A stretch of 64,000 nt of DNA from the NCBI GenBank assembly GCA_015698045.1, contig BLAL01000059.1, positions 1,183,001 to 1,247,000 of the forward strand. The letters are read 5' to 3'. Positions 45,914 to 57,957 of this stretch are shown here, in pieces. Made by a program: the position numbers and the translations under genes. How positions within the stretch are numbered: the stretch's first letter is position 1; each line of letters starts with the position of its first letter. Source of the DNA: Rhizophagus clarus. Its lineage: Eukaryota; Glomeromycota; Glomeromycetes; Glomerales; Glomeraceae. The notes under the pieces were generated by a model, which did not search any database, had not been told where the DNA came from, and was given only the letters and a program-made list of their open reading frames with translations.

Positions 45914-46156
45914 ATGTTGCCAAAATTTCAAAGAAACCTACGACGCAAACACTTTCGTAAGCAACCAAACCCATATAAATCACCAGATAAATCTGGTGAT
46001 GATATGAGTTGGCGCATTATTATATATGAAATCTATGAAAAAAATCCTACCCATTTATTAAAAAGCAATTCCACACTTGATTATAATGTTGATTCTATAA
46101 AAGAGATTAGTCAATTACCTATTAATCATAACGAATTAAATCTCAAGAACCCTTGA
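45914..46156 (+). CDS. hypothetical small basic protein
   Basis: An 80-codon ORF from ATG 45914: basic start (MLPKFQRNLRRKHFRKQ), a middle with DDMSWRIIIYEIYEKNP, and no known domain. Composition is more gene-like than the flanks and a clean AT-rich leader precedes it. It could be a first exon or an orphan fragment. Function unknown. Confidence 0.35.
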   Translation: MLPKFQRNLRRKHFRKQPNPYKSPDKSGDDMSWRIIIYEIYEKNPTHLLKSNSTLDYNVDSIKEISQLPINHNELNLKNP

Positions 46157-46269
46157 ATTGATAGTAATTATAATAAAGCATCAGGAAATTTTTTCAGAAG
46201 ATATACATCGATAATTATCACTTTATCGATAAATATCGTATTTATAAATCGATGGTCAACATAATGTGA

Positions 46270-46735
46270 TAATATTCGATAATTATCTTACAATTATACA
46301 ACGATATTTAACTTTTCTAAAATAATCGTACTGATAATTTGCGATATTGACAATTATCGAAAATAATCTTGACGATGATTTGCGATGTTGGCAATTATCG
46401 AAAATAATCGCACTGATAATTTGCGATGTCGACAGTTATCAAAAATAATCGCACTGATAATTTGCGATATTGACAATTATCGAAAATAATCTCAACGATG
46501 ATTTGCGATATTGACAATTATCGAAAATAATCTCAACAATGATTTGCGATATTGACAATTATCGAAAATAATCGCACTGATAATTTGCGATGTTGACAGT
46601 TATCGAAAATAATCGCACTGATAATTTGCGATATTGACAGTTATCAAAAATAATCGCACTGATAATTTGCGATATTGACAATTATCAAAAATAATCTCAA
46701 CGATGATTTGCGATATTGACAATTATCAAAAATAA
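46270..46735. repeat. 40-bp minisatellite, about 11 copies
   Basis: The unit begins ttgcgatattgacaattatc and continues gaaaataatcgcactgataa. Each unit contains a weak palindrome around gacaattatcgaaaataat. Confidence 0.95.
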
Positions 46736-48430
46736 TTAAGTTAAATCCATTATTTATTGTTTCATTAATAAATCATAAAACGCACTCATATACAAATGAA
46801 TACTAAGAATATTAATCTAACCCTAAATTAATTGCCGTTAATCAATGATATTAATAATTAATGAAAAAAATCAGCATGTTAATTTTTGATAATTTTTGAT
46901 ATTAATTATTATCAAAAGATAGCAAACATGTTAATTTTTGATAATTAACGATTTTGATAATTATTGAAATTAGTTTGGTATTATTGACGATCATTAAGAT
47001 AATTACGGCAATTGATATTTGACAATTATTTTCATCATTATCGTTCTTTTAATTAAATATCATGACTATTTTGTAGATTGCTTAATTGTAAAATGTGTCG
47101 AGTTAACAGAAGAACGTATATCATCTGTAAGAGATAAGTTACATGGTATGAAATTAATCATCAAGTATCGATACATACTTAAAATCAAGGTATGTAACAC
47201 CAGTCGCGTAATGTTTCATGACATTTTTGATAGATATGCAGGGGAAATCAGTTAAAGTTTAAACAAGCTTTTTTAAACTTTTCCACTTCTATCTTTCCCT
47301 TTTCCTTTCACCTTCTCTTATCCTCTCTCTTTTCCATTGAAAAATTATTTAAAGAAATGTTTTATAATGTTACAGTTTTTTTTCTTTTTTTTTTAAGTGA
47401 TAAAATACTTTTTTTAAAAAATTACACAAAAATTTATGGTCATTCGGTTTACCTCAAAGTTTTTATTACTATTTAATTTAGATATTTGAAATAATTATCA
47501 GTATTTTTTTTATACTTAATCTTTTGAAAAAAAAAATAAAATATATTTATTTATTTATTTATTTATTTAACATAACGACGAACGTTCTCTCACATTAATC
47601 AGTAGACAAAAGCTAGACTAAGTACTACAACTAATGTCCAAAGTCCCACCGTTTCACCTTTTAAAAAAAGTAACCTAGGCTTCAGTCAGTTATCTATTTA
47701 CCGTTATATTGGAAAAAAAGAATAAAATCGGTTAAATCTAGAGAAAAAAAAGAAGAAAAACTAATATAGATCGAAGTATTCATCTTAATATAAACCAGAG
47801 AAAGCAACCACGTATATGTTCGTTTATTCCTGATATTGTTTATATGACTGGAAGTATGTTGTCGAGTCATTTGATCAAAAGTTCTTTTCTTTTTGGTCAT
47901 CCCGTCCTTATTTTGTTGGTTTTTTATTAACATGCGAAATCGTGTGATGATTAAAGTTAAGTCTTTGAGTGTTCCTGAAGTGCTTTGTTAATATCCACTT
48001 CGTGACTAGAGCAAAATCCAATGTGTTCGTTCAAACCATCTTCAGATAGTAGTGATGGGTAGTTACATTGTAAAATATCCGCTGTGGGTAAGTGATGCGT
48101 TAGACTTTTGATTTTGAAACTTGACGTGGTTTGTAACTTTGTATGTGAATCACTGCAAACAGTATCGTCATGGTGGTGATGTATCCACAGTTTGGTGAGT
48201 GACCAGTTGATCCGATGAGAAGTATGTGATGCTTTAAGGTTAGAGAATCGTTCTGGGAATTAGTAAATCAGTACAAATTTCAACTGTTGCGTTAGGCATA
48301 ACCGTTAATAAACAGGTAAAAATCGCTCAAGTCAAAAAAAAAAATAAATAAAATAATTTATTTATATATTTATTTATTGTTGCGACAATCGATATCTAAC
48401 AAAAAAATTAAAAGTTTCGATTTATAAAAA
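46736..48430. other. intergenic
   Basis: AT-rich with short direct repeats of gataatttttgatattaa, a pyrimidine-rich tract (47275-47340) and TTTA microsatellites (47550-47570, 48340-48380). Short ORFs show no domain. Confidence 0.45.
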
Positions 48431-50910
48431 ATGATGTATCACGTGATAAGTGATAATCAATTTAATCTTTTTTTAACTTTCGTTTCTTTTCCTTCTTCTT
48501 TCATCTTTCTCTTCTTTCACCCTTCCACTTTATCTTTCGTCCTTCTCTTTCGTTCTTCCATTCCCTTCCCTTTAGCTCTCCCCTTTTTTCTCCCTTTCTT
48601 TTGTTTATCGGCTCCTTTGAACTTTGGATAGGTATGTTTCGAAGTTTTTGTTTCAAACTTTTTTTAAATATTATTTTTTTTTTATTTTCTTTTCTAAGCC
48701 GATTTTCTTTTCTTTTTTAATAGATATCAGCTCTGGTCGATCTTTTAAACTTTGGATAAGTATTATAATTTCGAAACTTTCAGTTGCTTCAAAATTTTTT
48801 TAACTTTTTTTTTAATATTTTTTTATCTTAAACTTTTTTTTTCTGTTTTTTCTTTTTTTTGTAGATATCGTGGACTTTTTTTTTTTAGCGACCGGTTTTT
48901 TAACCTTTGGTAGCAATAATTCATATAAAACGAGCTATAAATATGCGTATTTTGAAGACATTAATCGTTCTAATATTACCAGATAATGAAAAAACTTTTG
49001 GTTGAATCTCTTTGAACGCAGATTTCAGTAGGGTCTGATAGATTCTAATAGGAAATCGGATGATTTTTTTAACTTGATTTATTTAATGAAACGTTAATTA
49101 ATGTTTTGATTATTTCTTTTTTTTTAGACGGAACGTTTTTTTTCATAGTCTATTCACTATAAAATTTTCGCGATTTTTTTTTTAAAAAAAAAATATAATT
49201 GTGAACAATAAGTATATTATAATGTTTTTTTTGAAACTCTTGGACATGGATTTTGGTAAGGGTGGGAATGTTCTGAATTATTTATACAGAACGTTTATTA
49301 ACGGTTTATTTTATCTCTTTTCTTTAGAAGAGTTTTCATCAGGTTTAGGTGCGTTGAATTTTGGTAATTAGTCTTTTTAATTTATCTTTTTTAATGAAAC
49401 GTTTCTTATGTTTCTTTTTTTCTTCTTTTTGTAGACTGCTGGTTCTTTAAAGTATTCGGACATGTGGAGAACTTGGTATGGAGGTTTATTTTTGTTAATT
49501 TTTTAACGAAACGATCACTAACGTTTTATTTATTTTTCTTTTGTAGACTTCAGGGCATTGGACGTGTGAGGTACGGGAAATGATAAGTTTCACAACAGAT
49601 GTTGCGAAACTTTAATTTTTATAAAAAATTGGAAACGTTTATTAATGTTTATTAATTTTTTTTGTAGATTTGGGTTTCGGTATTGGGATACTAGATGGTA
49701 AGTTTCGCGAAACTTAATTTTATTTTGATTTTTGCTAATTAGAAACATTAACTAACATTTTTACATTTATTTTTGTAGATTGTTGCGTTGGAATTACCAG
49801 AATGGGTAAATTTCGCATTGCGAAACTTTCTGTTTTATTATTTACTAATTAGAAACGTTAAGTCGTTAACTAACATTTATATATTTTTTTTGTAGGCTTT
49901 GGTGTTGGGACTCTGGAAACACCAGGATGGTAAGTTTTGCAACGCGAAACTTACGTTTTTTAAAATTTTATTTAATTAGAAACGTTAATTAACGTTTCTC
50001 TAATTTTGTTTTAGGTTTTGGTATTGGAATACTAGAAACTTCGAAATGGTAAGTTTCGTAATTTTTAGTTGCAAAACTTTATTAATTTTCTTTAATTAGG
50101 AACGTTTATTGACGTTTCTTTATTTTTTTTCTGTAGTTTTTTGGGTTCAGGATACTGGAACGCCGAAATGTATAGTAAGTTTCGCAACACCAACAATTTT
50201 TTTTACTTTTTTTTAAAGAAATGTTAACTTATGCGTTTCTTTATTCTTTTGTAGATTACCTCCAGTTCCTTTTTGGCTATTGGGTACTGGTAATGTTCGA
50301 AACTTAATTTTTTAAATTAGAAACTAATATTTCTTTTTTTTTCTTTTGTAGGTTTTAGACTTTTGGGTGAATGGGAAATAAAATGGTAAGTTTTGCAAGT
50401 TTTGCGAAACTTATTTTTTTAATTTTAATTAGTTGTAGATTTCGGGTTGGGAATGTACTGGAAACGCTTGAATTGTAAGTTTCACAACGAAAAAAATGAA
50501 TTTTTTTTTTAATTTTATTAATTAGAAACGCTAAAAACTAATGTTTGTTTTTTTGTAGGTTTTTGTTGGATCCTTAGTGGTAAGTTTCAAAATTATATAC
50601 TTCGAAATTTAATTTAATTTATTTTTTTTAAAAGAAATGATTATAACGTTTTGTCTCCTTTGTAGATTCTGGCTTTGATTGGACTTTAGATGGCAAGTTT
50701 CGAACTTTAAAATTTTTTATTTTTTACTATTAAAACATTTTTAACGGTTTTTTTATTTGTTTTTTTTTGTAGATTCAATTAGGCATATTGGGATCCGATT
50801 AGAAGCACAATAGATTTTGTATAATTTTAGTATAGATTTAGCATAGATTTAGCATAGATTTAGCATAGATTTCAAATGTATAAATTTTTATTGATGTAAT
50901 AAAGTCACAT
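48431..50910 (+). other. micro-exon array gene: about 15 tiny exons with structured introns
   Basis: After a TATCACGTGATAAG motif (48437) and a pyrimidine-rich leader, the segment repeats a pattern: a T-rich tract ending TGTAG or TTTAG, a 21-41-bp segment, then GTAAGT-type sequence. Clear segments are 49328-49363, 49435-49475, 49547-49570, 49668-49697, 49779-49805, 49896-49929, 50015-50048, 50137-50174, 50255-50289, 50352-50385, 50439-50474, 50559-50579, 50666-50692 (followed by GCAAGT) and a last one from 50773 with AATAAA at 50899. Introns are 53-90 bp. The segments are related (GGTATTGGGATACTAGA-like). In one frame, segments 49668-50169 join into about 52 codons without a stop. Whether it is coding or a spliced non-coding RNA is open. 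Confidence 0.6.
50830..50872 (+). repeat. 11-bp tandem repeat in the last micro-exon
   Basis: Four copies of gcatagattta just upstream of the putative polyadenylation signal. Confidence 0.85.
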
Positions 50911-50971
50911 TTGACAAGCATTTATTTAACTATAACTGATAAAATAATAATCATTATTTGATGATACTGAT

Positions 50972-51168
50972 ACTTGACGAGTCCGATCATTTTCAATATA
51001 TATCATGTGATCTTTTTATCGATATATATCCCCTTGATGAATATCAATGTTTATTGTAACAGGTTAATCACGATTATTTATCACTATTTATCCACATTGA
51101 TAGCACTCGACGAGTCCGATTATTTACAATATACATCACGTGACCTTTTCATCGATATATATCCCCTG
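50972..51168 (+). repeat. duplicated 62-bp segment
   Basis: 50972-51033 and 51106-51168 share cgacgagtccgat, atatatcacgtgac-like and atcgatatatatcccct sequence. The second copy abuts the SWIRM coding piece, the first an unrelated sequence. Confidence 0.85.
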
Positions 51169-51432
51169 AAAAAATTTCCCGATGAAGTATTGGATATTTC
51201 TCAATTTGATGGATATGATCGTTTGCATGAAAAAGAAAAAAATTTATGTTCACAAATTAGATTATTGCCAGACAATTATTTGGAAGCAAAATTATCTATT
51301 ATCAAAGAATCTCTTAAATTTAAGGAAGCAGGAAAGACATTCAAGAAAATACACGCACAAAAATGCGTTAAGTTTGATGTCAATAAAGCTTGTATTTTAT
51401 GGGATTTTTTTAAACAATTATGTTGGATCTAA
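51160..51432 (+). pseudogene. orphan SWIRM domain (ADA2-type)
   Basis: The plus frame reads FPDEVLDISQFDGYDRL, HEKEKNLCSQIRLLPDNYLE, LSIIKESLKF, FDVNKACILWDFFKQLCWI and stops at 51432. The order matches the C-terminal SWIRM domain of ADA2 transcription adaptors (leading 'L-x-I-x-x-F-x-G', 'E-x-x-L-C-x-x-L/I-R-x-x-P-x-x-Y-L', 'D-V-N-K' with C-terminal W). The ZZ and SANT domains expected upstream are missing; instead there is a duplicated intergenic segment and the micro-exon array. It is either a captured fragment or a remnant of a partly deleted gene. No start codon is obvious; an ATG at 50974 is in frame but reads through repeat DNA. Confidence 0.6.
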
Positions 51433-52899
51433 GATTCTAGATAATGTCATCTTTAAATGATAGGAAAATATATCAACTTTAATACAGATAAAGATAACTT
51501 TTTTATATGAAGGATATTTGTAACAATAGGAATAGTGTATTATTCTAAAACAAATTACAATTTTGATATTCTAGTAGTATTTGAATGGTCATATTTTAAA
51601 AGCGATCTATTGAAAATGAACATCCCAGTGATCTTTATAAAATTTACAATTCAAAAATTTATATAGTTAAATATAAACATTAATTATTGTAAAAGAAATT
51701 GGGAAGAACAAAATAAAATGACAGTCATTTTTATATACTACAATTAAATTATTTCTTTTCTAGTTTCGTATTATAAATTTAATAAAAAAAATTAGTCTTA
51801 ATATAAGAAATACAGTAATTTATTAAAGTATAATTCAATGTTCAAATTACACATCAATTTACTTGTAAAAGTACTTAGAAACATAACAACTTTATTTAAA
51901 ACTTTTGCTTGTCACTATTAGATTCATATGCATTTAAGGGTATAGGGATCGTATGCTCAATCTCTCATGAAATACTGTTTAAAAATTTCATTAGATTACT
52001 AAAGGTTCTATTTTTTAAATAAACTTTATGTAAGGTTTATGAAAATTTATTATGCCATTAAGAAGCGAATCACCTTTTTCTTATTTTTAGACAAATTTAC
52101 TTTTAATAAATGATTAAGATTTTTCGTTAGCTTATACATTATAGCATTTAAAAAGATGTTGGAATTTAGTTTAAATATAACTGATTATAATGGTTTATAC
52201 AAATATCGTAATCTATTAAATGTTAATTTATGAGGTCAAATTTTATGGTTAAAATTGGCTAAAAAAATCATTTTTAAATTTTCAGGATCCGTAGTAGTAC
52301 CGCATTTTCTTTATTTTCAAAGCTCATAAAGTTTCCATTATTGTAATAGTAATCTATTTATATTTACAACCAGAAAAAAACGCAAATCGCTTAAAAATTT
52401 ACAAATATTACTTCCGTTTATTTATCCACTCTAATATACATTATATCATACCTGATACTATATCATAATTCGACATCATTAGTAATACAAATATAAATTT
52501 ATTAGAATTAAAATAAAAAAATCAATTCATTATTATTCAAATAATTTTCATATAAGAGTCTTTAGCTGTTGAGGGACGCAGAAGCGATGATAGCTCTACT
52601 CCTGGAATCTAACGGCTCATCTCTCTGTAATATCTTTAACAAAAATATATCTACTAATGAAATTTTTACTATTTCACAAATTATTTCATAAAATACTTTA
52701 ATCTAGTACTAAATCTTCTGTTGTTTCTATAATTTCTCCTTCTTACCCATAGTTAAAAAGAAAATATTAAAAAGATAAACTAAAAAGGCATTCTAATAAA
52801 AATATATTACGTTTTATCTATATACTGTATATCAAAGTAGTAAACATAAATGGTTATAAATATAGTGGATTTTCATGCATTTTGTTTAATAAAACTAGA
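51433..52899. other. AT-rich intergenic DNA
   Basis: No supported gene, repeat or RNA. Confidence 0.45.
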
Positions 52900-53133
52900 A
52901 TGAAATTATTTCATCTGCATTCAATAATAATATTATTCTTCATTCAATTATTTATTGATGAAAACTTTATTCCAATTACTGAACACGATACGATGTTTTA
53001 CATTGCTATGATACCTCCTATCATTATGTACTTTTATTTGCATTTTTATTTAAATTTTAATAACATATTACTATTTTTAAACGAAATCAAGTGTTTAAAA
53101 ATGATTTTCACTTTAAGTAAAATGTTAGTTTAA
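52900..53133 (+). CDS. hypothetical small hydrophobic protein
   Basis: A 77-codon ORF from ATG 52900. It has a hydrophobic N-terminus (LHSIIILFFIQLFI) that could be a signal peptide or membrane segment, a polar stretch with DENFIPITEHD, and a second hydrophobic segment (MFYIAMIPPIIMYFYL). No domain known. In AT-rich DNA such ORFs arise by chance, so support is weak. Confidence 0.25.
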   Translation: MKLFHLHSIIILFFIQLFIDENFIPITEHDTMFYIAMIPPIIMYFYLHFYLNFNNILLFLNEIKCLKMIFTLSKMLV

Positions 53134-53488
53134 TAGAGATTTATTTTTAGTTAATGTTTCAGGCGAACCTGTTTTGCAATTCGCCTATTTTGGGTTTCAG
53201 TTTAGGCTATTTAATTGGCGGCTGATAATAAAATTTTTCTCAATATTTTTGTCTTTTGTATTAAGATTTATGTGACGCATTTAAATTTGAGCTCCTGGCT
53301 CTCAAAATAAAAAATTATCAATTACTACGTTTATGAAATTATTTATTTAAAGAACATTCTCTGAACGATTAAATAATTAACTAGAATGACTTTTAAAACG
53401 GATTCAAGACCAAAGAAAGAAAAGATTGATTTTCAACAATCGTCGTTTAGATGTAAAAGTGAAATAGATTTGTTATTTAAAAAATTTT

Positions 53489-54502
53489 TTATTCAAATTC
53501 TTTCCATTTTAAAATACCACTACAAAAATCCCTCCCTTGACATCTTAAAGTTTGTTCTTTTGTTAAATGAAAATAATTTCTTGGTCTTAATCCATGTATT
53601 TGATCATATTGCATCATAAATTTACATCTCCATAAAATCTCTCTTCCTTCTGTTGCTTCGAAATAAGTAGGTGGATTTGAAATGAATGATACTGATGAAT
53701 TGGTTGCTTGCATAAACATAGGAGATGTTGATACGGGTGATATATTTGCATCAATTTCTATTTGATTTTGAGCTTCTAAAGATTTGATGTGAAAAAAATG
53801 TTTAACTTTCTATAATATAAAAATAATAAAAAACCGAGCGAAAGCAACTTAATTTTACCGAGCATTTGATTATCTATATTTTGACAGTCTGATGTGAGTG
53901 ATTGCGTTGGAGGTATGAAATGTTGATTTGTTATTTCTTTCAATTAAAAAAAAAACAAAAAGTTAACTCACTACAAGAATAAATGAAAAAAATAGACCGA
54001 GCGATAACAACTCGATATTGCGAAAATAAAAAAATAGTTCGAGCGATAATAACTCGATATTACGAAAATAAAAAAAATAGTCCGAGCGATAACAACTAGA
54101 AATTACGAAAATAAAAAAAATAGTCCAAGACATAACAACTCGAAATTACGAAAATAAAAAAAATAGTCTAAGCGATAACAACTCGAAATTACGAAAATAA
54201 AAAAAATAGTCCGAGCGATAACAACTCGATATTACGAAAATAAAAAAAATAATCTGAGCGATAACAACTCGAAATTACGAAAATAAAAAAAATAGACCGA
54301 GCGATAACAACTTGATATTACAAAAATAAAAAAAATAATCCGAGTGATAACAACTCGAAGTAAATAAAATATCAAACAAAAAGTGAAGTTAAGTAGGTAA
54401 AAACCTACCTGTTTTATTCATCCATTCAATTTGCCTTTGCCTTCTTAATAGTATCCTATTTTTGCTATAACGATTATTTTTTCTTTTTTTATCAACAAGC
54501 AT
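53489..54502 (-). CDS. small NPP/WRC-motif protein, three exons (paralogue of 35925-36768)
   Basis: Exon 1 is 54502-54409 (ATG; very basic, MLVDKKRKNNRYSKNR), donor GTAGGT. Exon 2 is 53936-53859 (EITNQHFIPPTQS), donor GTAAAA. Exon 3 is 53805-53489. Phases agree and give 162 residues. The C-terminal part has NPPTYFEA, LWRCKFM, YFHLTKEQTLRCQG and FCSGILKW, lining up with the 36 kb gene, which keeps the same phase-1 intron after exon 1. The basic first exon may act as a nuclear signal or bind nucleic acid; that is a guess. The first intron contains nine copies of a 43-44-bp minisatellite. Family not recognised. Confidence 0.65.
53985..54360. repeat. 43-44-bp minisatellite in intron 1
   Basis: About nine copies of a unit with gagcgataacaactcga and attacgaaaataaaaaaaat. 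It lies wholly within the first intron of the gene above. Confidence 0.95.
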
Positions 54503-54615
54503 TTCAAAAAAAATAAAATTGAGCGGAGCAAGTAATATAATTTTTGTAGTTTTTAAAAAGCCTCAAAAAAATTTCATATCAAACGACTATCTTATTATGG
54601 TTTAATTGATCGTAG

Positions 54616-54835
54616 CAGCGCGGAAAAAAAGTTTGTAAAAATTTCAGAATTTTACCGGCAAAGTATAAAAATTCTGGAAATTTATTTTTTCAATCGGAAT
54701 ATATAACCAGAATTAAAAAATATCTTCAGTAAACTTAAAATATACCGGAAATCTGTCTGGGATCATAAAATTTTACCGGATTTATCAAAAATTTACCGGA
54801 AAAACTGGCTAAATTACAATAGATTTTCCACGCTA
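54616..54835. mobile_element. 220-bp MITE with subterminal ACCGGA repeats
   Basis: The left end CAGCGCGGAAAA and the right end, read inward, TAGCGTGGAAAA are inverted. The inside carries many TTTACCGGA / ATACCGGA copies. The ends resemble hAT, but no 8-bp duplication is evident. Confidence 0.5.
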
Positions 54836-55356
54836 GCGAACCAGCATAAATCACGTGCTTGGCAGTATCTACTCATTTGCCAATTAGGTGATATCATAAG
54901 TTCGGGTGATTGCTTTCAAAGTGTTGAATAATTTTCATTTGAAACTTTTTTCATAACCCAATAACAAACAGTACAATTTTTGAGATTAAGAATACTCTGA
55001 TCCGAAATACTCCAAAATTCTTCAACATTATTGATTAATTCGATTTTCATGATATTGCGTAAACTAAAAAATGTTCTATCATTCCATTTCCAATTTTTAA
55101 TTTTAATGTTCAGTTACATTAATTTACAATAAAGAATACGTTTACCAAAAAAAATACGTGAATCATTTGTATGACATAAAACGAAAAAAATGAGCCAATA
55201 TTCTAGATGTATATTTATTCAAATTAAAAATTTCTAATCTAATATGTTATATTCCGGAAAACAAAACTTGAAAAATAAAAGATGCATAATTATATAATTT
55301 AAATCAAATTAAAAAGATTAAAAGAAAAAAAGAAAAGAATAAATTCCTTCGCAACA

Positions 55357-57104
55357 TTATTGCTTGACAATTTTAAGTTTAATAAAATCAATTTTACAAT
55401 CTTCACTATCAGAAAAATCATAATAATCATTTTGGACAGCATCATGAGGATCCATTGAGATTAGATCACTGTTTCCATACTTTCCTTTCCAATTTTTAAT
55501 ATCTCTAAACCATTCCTTTTTGCTTTTTCCATTCAATACTCCAATAGCAATTAAAGAAATATTATCTCCATGATTCTTGTAGCCCAATTTTAATTGATCA
55601 ATCATACACCATCTAACAAACTCTTTGCATGTTATTTCTAAACACACTTCACCATTTTGTGAGGTTTGTTTCTTTGCAATTTCTATAAATTTTGAAATAT
55701 AATGATCGGACAACAATCCTTTATCATTTTTCCAAATTCCTATTAAATAAGAAAACACTTTGCTTAATAAATTTTATTAATGATAGAATATATATTAGTA
55801 ACTGACCATCTGAAGCAATGATTATTAATTTCATGTCTTCATCAATTGTGAAGCTGTCTATACAAGGTTTTGCTAAATATTTGAAGTAATAACAAAATTC
55901 GATTAAACAAATAATTATTTATTTTAATGAATAATAACATTACAAATTAACAAATTTTACCCGTAACAGGGGGATTATTTGAATCCAATTTAAAATGATA
56001 ATCGCCAAAACTACGTGAAGTGCCTATGTTCCATTTTTCGCCTAAAATAACCATTCATTAATACAATTGTACAGATAATAAAGTACGAGTTTAATATTAC
56101 CATTCAAAAATTTCCCATTCAATATGAATTTTTTATTTCCATATACAGTCTTTAAATCATAAGTTAGTTTATTTTTATTTATTCCAATACGTTTTTGTTC
56201 TGCAATTATTAAAAAAATTTAGAAAGTTTAGACTAAATTTTTCTTTATTTTTAAATACCTGAGGATTTAGTCCAATCGCAATCCTTGGTTTCAAAATACG
56301 TTTTTCCCTTCTTACAAATTACAGCACGAGAGTCACCAAGATTAGCCTGATTAAACAATAATAAATACTGTAAGTATGATTTTGAATACATAATGGGTGC
56401 TTATAACTAATCAATCCGTTACGTACAATATAAATTTTCTTGTCAATCTTTAACATTAAAATCGCTGTGGAACCAACATTTTCTGGAAACTTTATTAAAT
56501 CTTTCAAAAAATGTTCTAAATAAAGTGTCAATTAGTAACTAAACTCGTAAAATAATTTAATTATTTAATTAAAATTAACGTTCATTACCTTTATTAGCTT
56601 CTTCAAAGCTCTTAGTTAATAAACCTTTAATGTCAGTATTATTAATCTTAAGATTTTTTTTAATTATTTTTGGTAAATAACTAACACACTCTTTTGCGAC
56701 TTGATCTCCTTTAAGAAATAAATTATTAATTTTTGTAAACAAAAAAGTGAAAATCGTTGCCTTTGCTTACCTCCTTTTTTTATTCCAGTTCTAGCATCTT
56801 TGCCTCTGTGACCATCAAAAACCGCAAAAAGTTCATAAACCTTACCGTTCACATTAAAAGATGAAACGCTTACGAAATCTTCCATATGAATGATAGGTTT
56901 GTCTAAATAGAAATTGAATTTAAATAAAAAGTATCATTTTACAATTTTTAAAAAAAACTTACATAGATACAAAAGTCCCGGAGCAGTTACAGCGCACACT
57001 ATGAGATCATTAGTGTTTTTATACTTATAAACTACGGATTTAGAAGATGAACTGTTCTCACTCGAAATAAGAAATTTCTCTGTTGACTCTTTAAAAGCAG
57101 ACAT
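55357..57104 (-). CDS. PP2C-type (PPM) serine/threonine protein phosphatase, nine exons
   Basis: Exons 57104-56963, 56902-56771, 56708-56589, 56515-56427, 56346-56259, 56199-56101, 56041-55961, 55872-55807 and 55739-55357 join in phase to 399 residues with no stop. PP2C motifs occur in order: MEDF, FAVFDGHRGKD (metal-binding Asp-Gly), GSTA, ANLGDSRAV, a TSRSFGD segment, LIIIASDG, and HGDNISLI with the last metal Asp. These residues coordinate two Mn/Mg ions in the family, so the enzyme should be active. It lacks a signal peptide or membrane segment, so it is probably cytosolic or nuclear. The C-terminal extension is acidic (DFSDSEDC). Introns are 50-100 bp. It removes phosphate from Ser/Thr; substrate unknown. 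Confidence 0.9.
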
Positions 57105-57454
57105 TTTAATTATTTCACTTTGTTCAGAAAATTCTGGCCTATTTATTGTAAAATTTTACCGAGTATTCATTAATTATATTACCCAAAAAAGTATAAAGCA
57201 TTTTTAATGATTTCTTAAATAAGTTTTAGTCTAATGACGTTAATACGATAACAATACTCAGAGTGCTTATTTGTTGCTTAAAAAAAAAATTCTAACTAAA
57301 AGCCTTATATTGGTTATTGTATAGTAACGTAACATTGAAAAAAAGTTGAAATAATTCCTCTGGAAAATCTGAAATTAGAATCACATATATCACGTAATTA
57401 TCATAAATCAAATTAAATTTTAATATTTGTGTCATCGCTTGATGTGATAATTTA

Positions 57455-57685
57455 TTAATTTATCATATTTTTTCTTTTATTATTAATTTGTTCATTCCAA
57501 TTAGAAAGCAATCTAATATAGTCATCATAATTAACTAATTTTCTTTTATAGAATAAAGAGCAATCATTGCATAAATCGTGTTTATGAATACTAATTTCGC
57601 ACGTATTAAATATGCATTTTTCGATCGGTATTAATTGTAATGCAGTATATGAAAGTTTATTACAAGCAAGACAAAATTTCATCAT
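57455..57685 (-). CDS. small Cys/His zinc-finger-like protein
   Basis: A 76-residue ORF from ATG 57685 with FCLACNKLSY, EKCIFNTCEIS, HKHDLCNDC followed by SLFYKRK and a polar tail containing NWNEQINNKRK. Seven Cys and two His arranged CxxC, CxxxxC, HxH, CxxC can hold two zinc ions. A dead copy is at 34080-34290, which shows it belongs to a mobile or duplicated block. Domain family not recognised; a MYND- or treble-clef-like fold is conceivable. Intact here. Confidence 0.6.
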   Translation of the reverse strand: MMKFCLACNKLSYTALQLIPIEKCIFNTCEISIHKHDLCNDCSLFYKRKLVNYDDYIRLLSNWNEQINNKRKNMIN

Positions 57686-57957
57686 ATTAAAGTTTAAACT
57701 ATTACTTTGTTTATATTTTTATAGTTATAATGTAATGTGTTCGTTCATTGCATCATTTACTTGTATTATTTGCATTTATGTATTGTTGTATTGTCGCGGA
57801 ATAATGGTCGTCGTGGAAATTATGGAATTATTACCATTATAATAATTAGTAAATGAATTGCATTATCTATCAACTTGAGTTTGCATCCGTTCAATTAACA
57901 TATCTAATACACTTGTAAATGTCAATTAGAGATCAATAAATTTGTTATCACGTGACA
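57475..57957 (+). repeat. segmental duplication, copy B (partner 34080-34560)
   Basis: Same orientation as copy A, 23.4 kb away; includes the gene and about 270 bp upstream of its start codon. Confidence 0.85.

Noticed and set aside
46270-46735. CRISPR-like array; also 20420-20760 and 53985-54360
   Set aside because: Units are continuous tandem repeats without unique spacers, and the genome is eukaryotic.
49698-50772. Intron-encoded C/D snoRNAs in the micro-exon array
   Set aside because: Introns are 53-90 bp and lack consistent C (RTGATGA) and D (CTGA) boxes.
53386-53619. 77-codon plus ORF
   Set aside because: Its second half is antisense to exon 3 of the better supported minus gene at 53489-54502.
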